A DNA stretch of 64,000 bases from Eutreptiella sp. 'Long Island Sound 2002' (Eukaryota; Euglenozoa; Euglenophyceae; Eutreptiales; Eutreptiaceae). The notes under the pieces are model-generated. The model had not been told where the DNA came from. It made no database searches and was given only the letters and a program-made list of their open reading frames with translations. Position 1 is the stretch's first letter. Each line of letters begins with the position of its first letter. Below, piece after piece: positions 42,137 through 51,755 of the stretch. A program made the translations under genes and the position numbers. Where the stretch lies: assembly GCA_964036045.1 (NCBI GenBank), contig OZ038388.1, positions 37,868,947 to 37,932,946 on the forward strand. The letters run 5' to 3'.

Positions 42137-45100
42137 AGGAGCCCCCACGGGAGTGGGACCTCGGAGGTCTCTCCTCCGAAAATCAGTGGAATCCCAGAGA
42201 AAGCGAAGGCACATCGGGTGCCGAAGAAGGCTCCAGAAGAGCCAAAACCACTGAGTTTCGCCACTCCCAACCCCTGGAGCGCGCTGCCAAGGGAAGTACA
42301 TGTGGGTACGGGACATGGCAAGAAGGAAGGAGCGACCACGGAGAGCCCCGTGGATGGGCAGGACCAGCCCAAGATGTACACCATCCGTGACCATAACCTT
42401 GAAGTCCTGATGCACCCGGACGTGCTAGAGTTGCATGCCGTGAGAGTCGTCCATACGCCTCATGGTGACGAGCGGCAGTTGCACTTGAAAGTGCGAGTAC
42501 GGTGCGGACGAGAGGAGAAGGTGGTGGATGTGTTGGTGGATACGGGTGCCCAGGTGAGCCTGGTCCGGAGAGAGTTGTTCAAGGAGGAACTCCTGGAGCC
42601 CAGCCGGAGACCGGTGCGCCTGAAGGTCGCCAACGGAGAGATCTTGGGTGGGGGCACCCATGAGGCCACTATCAGTATGGAATTCTGGGAACATGAGCGC
42701 TTGAACCGCCCTGATCTGGCGAAGAGAAGCACTCTATTCGGGAACTTCTACGTGGCCGACATTACAGATTGGGATATGATCATGGGGTATGACTTCATGG
42801 TGGCAAACGCCATTGGAGCCCTTCCCCATCGCGCAACGCTGGTCCGGGAGGATGATGAATGCCTCACATGGCTGTCCACGGATTATGCATGCGGATCATC
42901 CCAATGGAATGCTGAGGAAGAGGATCGGATCGTCCGAGCGGTGCAAGCTGTGGGTGCCAAGTCCAGAGGAGACCGCGGAGTTCAGCTCACGGAGTATGGA
43001 ATGGCGCCGCAGGTGTAGGACATGATGATCCAGACGCTGGGAGCCGAAGCGCCCGAGACGAACGTTTTCGCTTCCCGAAATGCCCCACTTCTGCGGAAGT
43101 GTAGGAGGCATTGGCATCGAGGCGACTCAGGCTGGCACAGGCATTGGGGAATGAAGGAGTGGGGGCCCATGTATTGGCATGGCTCCCTGGACAATACCAG
43201 ACGTACGGTGGAGAAGATCGTCGCGGATAGGGCGAAGGGGATCCTGGTCATAACCGGCATAGGATCCACCCCATGTCCGCTGGAAGGTCTCAAGTCGACG
43301 CTGGACTCCATCACCCTGAACGAGATGTCATTCGAGCCAGAGGAGGAGCTGTTCATCGACGCCAAGGGTGTATCAATGCCCTCGCAGGGTCAAGCGTGGG
43401 GCACCAAGGTTTTCCTGGTGGATGGGGCGCAAGCCCAGCCCACGGGTGACGAAGCATTCATCCGTAGGGTGGAGGCGGTGCCCATGAAGGTCATGTTTGA
43501 GCCCAAGGAGGGGACGGATCAGCCAATCGATGGCATTGACGTCCTGTCCCACGCCGAGATCGACAACGTCGTCAACTACATGCGGATGGGGATGCACGAC
43601 CGTGTGGCAGCCAAGAAGAGGCGAGCCATGGTCACATATCCGCATTGGTGGGATGACAAGATGTTGGTCACCGGCAAGTACGAGAAGGATGAGTTCGTGG
43701 CGAGGGTCATGGATCACATCGCGGACCAATACGATGGTCCGGTTGGGTCAGACCCACCGACATGGGATTTTCCAAGAATGGGTGCCGATAGCGACAAGAA
43801 CCAGCCCGACGCCGCAAATTTCCGAAGATTATCGGTGGGAAGCATGCCCCACGACGATGAAGACGGCATATCGGACGAGGAGAAGTCAGATTCGGACCCG
43901 GAAGAGGCCTATACCGCAGTGCCGTCAGTTGTATCGATACCGAAGCAAGCCGCTGACGAGGCCCAGGAGAACCCGAAGGTCGCCGAGCTGAAGGAGAGGC
44001 TGATCAATGCCTATCCGCGGCTATTCAGTGGCGTCGCCAACAAGAACCCTCCAGATCGTGGGAGGTTTGGCACAGCGAAGATCAAGCTGAAGCCGAACCC
44101 CAAGATCTATCGTCATCGGGAGTACCAACTTCAGTGCGATCGGACCGAGGCCATGAAGAAGCTGTTGGCCGAGTTCATTGAGCGGGGCTCGATCGAACCC
44201 TCCGACAGTGAGTGGGCCAGTCCAGCCTTTATCGTGCCCAAGAAGGAGAAGGGAGAGTGGAGGTTGGTGGTGGATTACAGGGGTTTGAACGAGCAAACCG
44301 AGCACGACTCGTACTCGCTTCCCCTGATCGACTCCATCCTCCGAAAACAACAGAAAAAGCGGATCTTCACGCTGTTGGACCTGAAACACGGTTATCACCA
44401 GATGCCGCTACAGCCCGGACTCCAGGCCCTGCACAGCGATGTCGACGCCGCTGGGGCCCATGCAGTGGAAAGTGGTGCCTATGGGCGCCAAGAATGGCAA
44501 CGCCGCTTTCCAGCGCATGATGGAGGACCTACTCGGTCCTGTCCGGGACTGTGCCGACCCCTTTGTGGATGACATCATCATCGGATCCGGCACAGAAGAC
44601 ATGACCGAGGACGAGCTCATCGAAGCGCATGAGAAGGATCTGCGCCGAGTGCTCAGCGAGTTGGACAAGCACAACATGGTGTGCAAGCCCACCAAAGCCT
44701 CACTCTTCGTGAAGGAAGTGGAGTTCGCGGGTCACGTGGTTGGTCACAGGCAACGCCGTCCCATGCCTGGGAAGCTGGCGTCCCTGCACCACTGGGAGAA
44801 GCCCCAGACCATCAGCGAACTCCGGTCCTTCATGGGGTTCTGCAATTACTATTCGGGCTATGTCCGGATGTATGCAGAACTCTCCGGGCCGCTGCACAAG
44901 ATGCTGCAGGTGGGGAAGTTCGATGGCCGGAAGGGGAGCAAGAAGAAGCTTGCCTGGAACCCTGAGGCCGAAGATGCGGTCAACAGCCTGAAGGAGCAAC
45001 TCCTGGGGCAGCTGGGGCTATTCCTGGTGGACCCGGACAAGGGAGTCGTGCTACGGACGGACGCCTCGGACTATGCTTTAGGTGCAGTCCTCGAGCAGGT

Positions 45101-46332
45101 CCGGGATGACGGGTCGCACGTACCCGTGGCGTTCTGGAGCAGGATCCTGGCCGAGGGCCAACGTCAAACCTGGACCGCGAGGGAGAAGGAGACGTACGCC
45201 ATTGTCTGTGCGCTCAGGAAGTGGTCTGGCCACATCGGATTGCAACCAGTGGTGGTATGTACGGACCATCAGTCCTTGCAGAGCTGGCACAAGGAGCACG
45301 TCGACACCCCCTCGGGACCGGCGGCAAGGAGGGACCGATGGCATGAGACGTTCCCCAAGTTCGACCTCAGCGTCGTATACGTCCCGGGGAAGGACAACAC
45401 TGTGGCAGACTGCCTCAGTCGGTGGGCCTACCCCGCGGGCAAGGCTTGGATGGACATATCCAGCCATGGAGACGCCCAGGAAACCGAGGAGGCCAAGCGC
45501 ATCATCGAGATGGAGAAGGCCATGGAACAAGAGGGGGTCAAGCGCTTTGTGGTGATGGCAAACCGTACGGACCTGGCCAAGTTCCGGGGTGCCCCCGTCC
45601 AAGCTATTCGAGAGGAAACCCTCGAGCAATGGATGGTGGCCCCTGTAGAGCTAGTCAGGTCGGTGCTCACAGAGGACTGGTCGGATGACTACGCGGCATC
45701 CGAGCACTGGAGCAAGTACTGGAATGCCGTGAGCGCCCCGTCGGACGACGAGTGGCCTGAGGGCTTGACCAAGGATGGGGACAAACTGTTCCTCAAGGAC
45801 AAGCTACTGCTCCCAGAGAACCTAGTGGAGGAGCTCATTGATCACTGGCACAACGCCCAGCTCATGCATCCTGATCGGGACAAGATGCAGCAGGACCTGG
45901 AGTGGCGCTTCAAGTTCCCAAGGGGGTACTACGCCATCCTGGACAAGTACTGCAGCGACTGCGCCGTGTGTCGGGCCACGAAGAGCCCCAACCACTCCAC
46001 AGCGGGCAACCCGGTGTACACGGCTATACCGGAGGCCCCTATGCGGTCCGTGGCCATGGATGTATTCGCCATGCCTGAGGTCACCGTGGAAGGAGAGACC
46101 TACGACTGTGTCATCCTGGCGGTGGATAGGCACAGCGGGTATATCGTGGCGGTCCCGGGCAAGAAGTCCAAGAAGAAGGACAAGAAGGACAAGCATGGAG
46201 TGGGTCTTCAGGCCAAGACCGTCGCTAATGCCATGATCAGCTATTGCCTGACGATTTTTGATGTCCCAGTTGTCATCTGCAACGATCAGGGCAGTCAATT
46301 TGTGGGGACGTGGTTCAAGACGATGTGCAAGC
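42137..46332 (+). pseudogene. Pol (copy 1): protease, RT, RNase H, truncated integrase
   Basis: The frame continues from gag past the UAG. The protease has VDVLVDTGAQVSLVRRELFK and WDMIMGYDFMVANAIG. A TAG at 43016-43018, absent in copy 2, interrupts it. RT starts with EWRLVVDYRGLNEQTEHDSY; a one-base insertion near 44411 moves the rest to another frame. There CADPFVDDIIIGSG (catalytic pair), RNase H (VLRTDASDYALGAVLEQ) and integrase follow. Integrase keeps the HHCC part and two Asp (VAMDVFAMPE, VICNDQGSQF). The frame then runs into the LTR at 46333, so the catalytic Glu and chromodomain are lost. Confidence 0.9.
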
Positions 46333-48688
46333 TGAAGCCGGTTCGGACCCCCGTGGCCATCTTGGGGTCACTTGGGGTGTGTATCTATGTGCCGGCAAGC
46401 CGCCATTGGCTGATATCATACTCTCCCATCCACCTGACCTAACCTGATGTGATAGTGTGATAGGTTTGGCCATTCCGGCTATGAGCGGCCATATTCAGTA
46501 CCGAGGCGCCGCCAGCGGAGATTTAGATATCAGAATATCAGGAATCAACAGGGTTTTATTATCATAATGTTTCCGTAATTTTTCAGCCTTTCGTTCTGAT
46601 AGTCAATGTATCGGCGACTGTCAGTTGGCTCGCGATTTTGCGTTAACCGATTGGTTAACTGTTATTTCCAGATATTTTGGCGGAAACCCCGATGAAGGGT
46701 CAGATTTCATCAGCGAAGGGTTCGTTGCTTCCGCAATTTTCTAAATAAGCACTCGAAATTTTAATCTGAATTTTTCGCGATGTCGAAATCCGATTTTCGA
46801 CTTCGACATCGCCGCACTTGATTTGGACTTCTTCGAGTGGTCATACTCTTTTCCCTATGCTCGAATCAGGTTTCCCTTATACTTGCCACCCATTTGACTT
46901 GGAGATATAAGGGAAACAAAAGTGAATCGTGGGACCACTTTGAACGACCATATCTACGCGCGAGTGTGAGGAAAGAGAATAAGGAAGGTTGGGTTGCAAG
47001 CGCCTTAGTCTCAACTTAATTTAGGAAGCATCAAACGCCTTTGGTGTGTACACATGCCCGATATAGCAAGGGATAAGGGTCAAGAGGGTATAAAGTGATA
47101 TATAACTCTTGGACCGTGCAACCGAACATTTTATTGTGACTTTCGAGTGTACCGCATGAGTGTTGGGGTTGCATAGCAACTTTCCTTGGGTTCCTACGTA
47201 TTTTTAACGTGAAGTTATGTCAATGGAGGGACATGGCATATCATGGTGGGAGCTATATTTTGAGGGTATGTGTTGTATGCATGATATATGTTTGATATGC
47301 TCACGCCCATGTTATATATCTTCGTGTGGCCGAAGAGGTGGGGAGCCATACGTGACAAGGGCTTTGCCCATGTCCCAATGGTGGAATTCAAAGCGCTAGA
47401 CCAAGTCTACCGCATATGTATTGCTCATGGTATGTTTGGCAAGGAGATCCATGAGTGCACTCCCATTTTCATGGGGCATGTAGATACGAGTGGCGAAGGT
47501 ATCTCCATGCGCCCGATTGGGGATCCAAGTGGGGGAATTGTTCGCAAATGGTTCCAATCATTTGTGTATTGAACCATGAGCGGATATCATGGGTGAGCAT
47601 AGAGATATACTATCATGACAACTTTGCATTTGGTCATATTTTCATGTTTTTGACCTCAATTTTTGCTCATTTTTGCATTTTGTGTACTTACCTGGTCGGC
47701 AAACAGCAAGAAGCCTATGGAGAGTCGAACCATGGTATGTTGCTCATATGTTGGCATATGCTTTGGAGTTGAACACCACCATATGCCGGATCGCGTACTC
47801 CATTTGGCTTGGCGCACGAAGGATTACAAGAATTGGTCTCAAGATCATGGGCTGACTTGGGCAGTGCGTGGCGCCCATATCCGAAGGGGTTTCGAGGGTA
47901 AAGTGGGGATGTACATGGGCATTGGCCTTTGGTCTCTATCCTCCATGAATAGTAGACTTCGATTCCATGCATGCTTGGAGCCTTCGGATAAGTGGTAACT
48001 TCAATTTTGAGCATATATGTGATATATGGCCAATATGGTGTGAATTGGCAGTTTTTTGGCATGTTATGAGTTCAAACTCATAGGTCATTTCTCCAAGCCC
48101 ATTCGACTCCAAGTCCAACCAAGATTATGTCAGGGTAGGGCATGGTCCTGAGTGCCACTCTAGGCCATGACACGCCACCTCCCCTATTGGGCTAGGATTT
48201 ATAGGCTTGGGAGTGAACACATTTTCGGGGTTTATGTAGTGACTTGTGACACATGGCATTCAGCTATCTCATTTGACCTGGTTCAGGGCAATATGTTGGT
48301 GAGTCAAGGGAAGGTCTTGAGTCCAGGGAATGAGGGGTTTATGGCTGTGAATGTGTATGTTTACCTCTTTCCCCAACTTTGCTTTATTTGTGTTCATATG
48401 CCAATTTCAGGGCTTTCTTCCTTGGTGCAATTCTTGTACATGCCCGCCATCGTGAGACAATCGATGTGCTGAACGAAAGCCCGCAGCCTGATTTGGATTG
48501 TGAATTGGGTTATTGCTGTACTTGTGGGATCTGGTTGCCATTCAGGGTTGAAGGAGGATTTTATTTTCTATATTTTTGGATTTGGACCCTGGAAATTGAG
48601 GAATGCAATCGTTGATCCGGAGTAAATCAGCAGGGGTTACAGGCGGAAGGGGCACAGCGGGGGCCGGTCCTGGTAGGGACCTTCTTTA
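46333..48688 (+). repeat. LTR B (5' LTR of copy 2)
   Basis: Starts TGAAGCCGGTTCGG right after the truncated copy-1 integrase. It is very close to LTR C up to about 58390 and less close beyond. The 3' limit is inferred from the primer-site-like TGGTAGCAGAGG at 48689. Confidence 0.78.
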
Positions 48689-51600
48689 TGGTAGCAGAGG
48701 CTTACCTGCTGCCCCTACCTACCGCCGACCCGGGGACTTGGGCCCTTATGAGCCCTGCCCAAGTACGCCCCGGGTGCGTATTGTGGACTCGGTGGAGACC
48801 ACGCCGGAGATTGGAGCCATAGAAGGACCGAGACGTTCTAGAGCATGGCGAACTCCGGAAGTTGAAGCCCGAAGAGAAGAACGACACTCGGGAAGACGAG
48901 GACGTGACATGGAGGACGTGGTCTCCATGTGTGAGCGTCGCTGCCGAAAGGCATGCAACCTCCGCTCCGCCGCGGAGGACTCGGATGAGGCCTGCCATTC
49001 AGGCAGCAGTGGAGGACGGGCCCGGCGCTACCGGAAGCGCGGGTCACCCAAGTCCGCGGCAAGGGACGCCGGGGCTATGGACACGGACCCCAGCCCGGTC
49101 AGGCTGTGGGAATCCGAGGGGCACTCCGAGGGCTATCGGACAGCCTACGAGCCACCTTCGGAGCCGGAGATGTCCGCGCCGATCGCCAGGGCGCATACGG
49201 CCCCCGAGCCCGCCCTGCAGCACGACGCCGAGGGCTTGGAGAGGCCAGCCAGGGCCCGGACGGCACCTGTGCCCCGGCACACGGGACCAGAGACGGACGC
49301 CATAGGCGATACGCCCATGGGCGACGAGTCTGAGGTGCTGGGAACCGCGGGATGTGCTGAATCCGGCGGAAAGCACGCTGCGTGCCACTGCGAGCACTTG
49401 TCCTTCCTCATGGGCAAGTACCCGAAGATGGGGATGGACGCCATCGTGCATCATCTTGACCGCCTGGACAACGCCAAGGACGCTCTAGAGGAGGACGTCG
49501 CGGGGATCCTGGACGACCAGTCGGCCGCGGAGAACCACATGGAGGAGCTGCGAGCGGATCAGGCCCGGTACCGGGAGAATCTGGAGCTGGCCCTGCAGAA
49601 GCAGCAGCAAGTGGTGGACAGCCTCCTCCACTTAGTGAAGGACATGTCGGGACGCCTGAAACGGCTAGAGGAGCGACAGCCCCTCGCCTCGGGTCCGGAG
49701 CTCCCGGCAAAGCCGGCCGCGGTAGAGCTGGTGGAGCGGGTTAAGACCCTCAGGAGCGCCATGGAGAAACCTGTGGGCGGCCCTGCAGAGGCACCATACG
49801 CGCCTCCGCGTGTTGACCCGGGTGCGCTGCCGTATGATCCCCTGTTCAGCGAATCCACAATGCTCGGGGAACACACGGCACCGGCTGGGTCCATGCGGGA
49901 AGGGCACGTGACCACGGACCCGAGGAGCCTGACGGTACAGATGTCCCATGCCGCCCAGGATGTACCGCTCACGACGAACATGGCAGTCTATGCGGAAGAG
50001 GAGATCGAGATCCAGAACCAGACCATGCAGGGGCGAACCATGGGAAGCGCCGACGGACATGGTCGAGGCCATCCAAGCGGAAACCTGTGGGCGAAGGATC
50101 CCAATACAGGGATTTGGACGGCCGATGGGGCAAATCCTTCCCGCATTCCAAACCCCATGGGTTTAGGCCCAACTGGACCGCACTCCATGGAGGAGAGGGA
50201 TGTACGGGGAGTGTACTCACACCCCCCGGCCACAGGTGGTATCCGTCTCGGTGGAGTGGTGGCTGGAGACGTCGGAGACGCCATCAGGATTGACGACCTC
50301 AGGGGAATCAAAATCCCCTATTACGACGGGAACCCGTCCAACCTGGATGACTTCATCCTGGACTGGGAGGACTTCGCCGAGGAGGTCGTCGGCGAGATGC
50401 GGGGAGCGCCGCGGGACAAGTGGGTATGCCGGACATTCCCACACCGGCTGGCGCAGGACCTCAAGGAGGAGCTGCGGGATCAGATCCGGGAAGGATTGAT
50501 CCGCACGGAGCAGGCCTGCCTCCAGTGGCTGGAGGATGAGGAGCGGGTGGACGCTCCGAATCAGAAGCTGGGGGACCTGTGGTCCATTCCACTGCCGCTG
50601 GACCGCGGAGAGTTGCGGGTCCGGGAGTGGAACCGGTATCTGCGGAAGTACCGCAGATGCCTCAAGTTGGTGGAAGACTGGAACGAGGCCAGTGAGATCC
50701 GCCACTTGCTGAAGGACGTCCGCCCCGGCAACTGGAAGAGGAGAGTGGAGGACGAGGAGAAGAAGCGCGCCAAGAAGCGGGTGGCGGTGAAGATCATGGC
50801 GGCGGAGGATACCCATTCGGGTATCATGGAGTTCTTCAGGAGGAACTTGGGCGAACACAACCGGATGTTGGGCCTGAAGAACGCCGTGTACGTGGAGATA
50901 TTCGGGGACTCCATGGGGCAAAGGTTGCTGCGCCTCAACAACGTGGAGTGGAGGCGCGGGGAGCCGCTGAGGATGCAAGTCATCTTCGCCCGCATGAGCC
51001 TTGACGAAATCGTGAAGTACATCAGGGTGGAGTTGAAGCTCAATGCGAAGAACGAGGCCCACGTGCAGGATCGACACGGTCATGGACAACGAGGACACCG
51101 AGAAGACCGCCATCATCGGGAGATCCAGGAGGACACGGCCAACTCTGCGGAGGATGGTAGTGGAAGTGGCCAAGACCACTGGTCCCGGGAGGATCACGAG
51201 GAGGCCCATTACTTCGCGTTTGTGGCGCACAACGTGAGGAACCATGGGCAGGATCGGTCCAGATGGAGCCAGGTGGGACCCAAGAAGGGCAAAGAGCCAA
51301 GGAGGATCAGGAACCCACCGCTCTCGTTCCGAGAGTACAGGTCTCAGCACGACGGGTGCTGGGTCTGTTATGGCAAGGGAAACAACCATGCACACGACCA
51401 TCGTCAGTGCAAGGTGTATGAGGCGGACAAGAAGGCCTACTTCGCCGCCCACCCCGAGAAGAAGCCCAAGGAGCAGCGGATTTCCGATTGGAAGGCGAAG
51501 GGCGGAGACGGGGGAAAAGGCCAAGGCAAAGGCCAAGGAAAGGGCGGAGGAAGAGGCTATGGTGGAGGACCTGGCCAAGACCGACGAGTGAGGTCGATCG

Positions 51601-51713
51601 AGGAGGTTGCTGAGGACATGTTGAGGACGTTGGAGGAACTCAAAGCCCAGCAACGTGGTGGACAAAGTCCTGGCGGATCGCAGCCGGAAGGGGCTGCGGG
51701 AAGCCAAGTCTAG
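48603..51713 (+). CDS. gag: Gag polyprotein, intact, 1036 aa
   Basis: Structural protein that forms the particle and packages element RNA. It is much longer than typical Ty3/gypsy Gag (roughly 300-500 residues). Residues 1-260 are disordered and rich in Arg, Glu and Pro. CHCEHLSFLMGKYPKMGMDA follows, then a coiled coil at about 290-360 (LELALQKQQQVVDSLLHLVK). A Pro/Thr-rich linker leads to a capsid-like helical domain at about 540-780. A long-spaced zinc knuckle (CWVCYGKGNNHAHDHRQC) is near 930, with a Gly/Lys-rich tail. The start is the first ATG, but the primer-site-like sequence at 48689 would place transcript initiation of translation downstream, perhaps at MEDVVSMCERRC. It ends with UAG, followed in frame by pol. 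Confidence 0.85.
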   Translation: MQSLIRSKSAGVTGGRGTAGAGPGRDLLYGSRGLPAAPTYRRPGDLGPYEPCPSTPRVRIVDSVETTPEIGAIEGPRRSRAWRTPEVEARREERHSGRRGRDMEDVVSMCERRCRKACNLRSAAEDSDEACHSGSSGGRARRYRKRGSPKSAARDAGAMDTDPSPVRLWESEGHSEGYRTAYEPPSEPEMSAPIARAHTAPEPALQHDAEGLERPARARTAPVPRHTGPETDAIGDTPMGDESEVLGTAGCAESGGKHAACHCEHLSFLMGKYPKMGMDAIVHHLDRLDNAKDALEEDVAGILDDQSAAENHMEELRADQARYRENLELALQKQQQVVDSLLHLVKDMSGRLKRLEERQPLASGPELPAKPAAVELVERVKTLRSAMEKPVGGPAEAPYAPPRVDPGALPYDPLFSESTMLGEHTAPAGSMREGHVTTDPRSLTVQMSHAAQDVPLTTNMAVYAEEEIEIQNQTMQGRTMGSADGHGRGHPSGNLWAKDPNTGIWTADGANPSRIPNPMGLGPTGPHSMEERDVRGVYSHPPATGGIRLGGVVAGDVGDAIRIDDLRGIKIPYYDGNPSNLDDFILDWEDFAEEVVGEMRGAPRDKWVCRTFPHRLAQDLKEELRDQIREGLIRTEQACLQWLEDEERVDAPNQKLGDLWSIPLPLDRGELRVREWNRYLRKYRRCLKLVEDWNEASEIRHLLKDVRPGNWKRRVEDEEKKRAKKRVAVKIMAAEDTHSGIMEFFRRNLGEHNRMLGLKNAVYVEIFGDSMGQRLLRLNNVEWRRGEPLRMQVIFARMSLDEIVKYIRVELKLNAKNEAHVQDRHGHGQRGHREDRHHREIQEDTANSAEDGSGSGQDHWSREDHEEAHYFAFVAHNVRNHGQDRSRWSQVGPKKGKEPRRIRNPPLSFREYRSQHDGCWVCYGKGNNHAHDHRQCKVYEADKKAYFAAHPEKKPKEQRISDWKAKGGDGGKGQGKGQGKGGGRGYGGGPGQDRRVRSIEEVAEDMLRTLEELKAQQRGGQSPGGSQPEGAAGSQV
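48689..48700 (+). promoter_or_regulatory. Candidate primer-binding site of copy 2
   Basis: TGGTAGCAGAGG corresponds to TGGTATCAGAGG of copy 1 with one change (T to G). Like there, it lies inside the open gag frame. Confidence 0.4.
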
Positions 51714-51755
51714 AGGAGCCCCCACGGGAGTGGGACCTCGGAGGTCTCTCCTCCG
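51711..51755 (+). promoter_or_regulatory. Gag-Pol UAG readthrough site (recoding signal)
   Basis: The gag stop TAG (51711-51713) is followed by AGG and an open frame that reaches the pol ORF without another stop. The same arrangement occurs in copy 1 (42134-42136), with the flanking bases conserved. Directly downstream CCCAC-GGGA-GTGGG forms a five-pair hairpin, and GGAGG-TCTCT-CCTCC forms a second. This fits termination suppression as used in some retroelements. The mechanism is inferred from phase and structure. Confidence 0.6.

Larger units (their letters stand above)
32372..46332 (+). mobile_element. Chromovirus-type Ty3/gypsy element, copy 1 (disrupted)
   Basis: A 5' LTR (32372-34715), a gag split by a nested element, and a pol with protease, RT, RNase H and part of integrase are present. 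The integrase stops at 46332 exactly where the LTR of copy 2 starts (TGAAGCCGG). The E of the D,D-E triad, the chromodomain and the own 3' LTR are missing. Lesions relative to copy 2 are the nested insertion, a TAG in pol (43016-43018) and a one-base insertion near 44411. LTR A is more diverged from LTR B than B is from the first half of C, so copy 1 is the older. Confidence 0.88.

Noticed and set aside
40634-42415. 593-codon minus-strand ORF opposite gag and pol (and its twin at 50217-51992)
   Set aside because: Shadow of the GC-rich gag frame; it contains no domain, and the plus strand has clear capsid and zinc-knuckle motifs.
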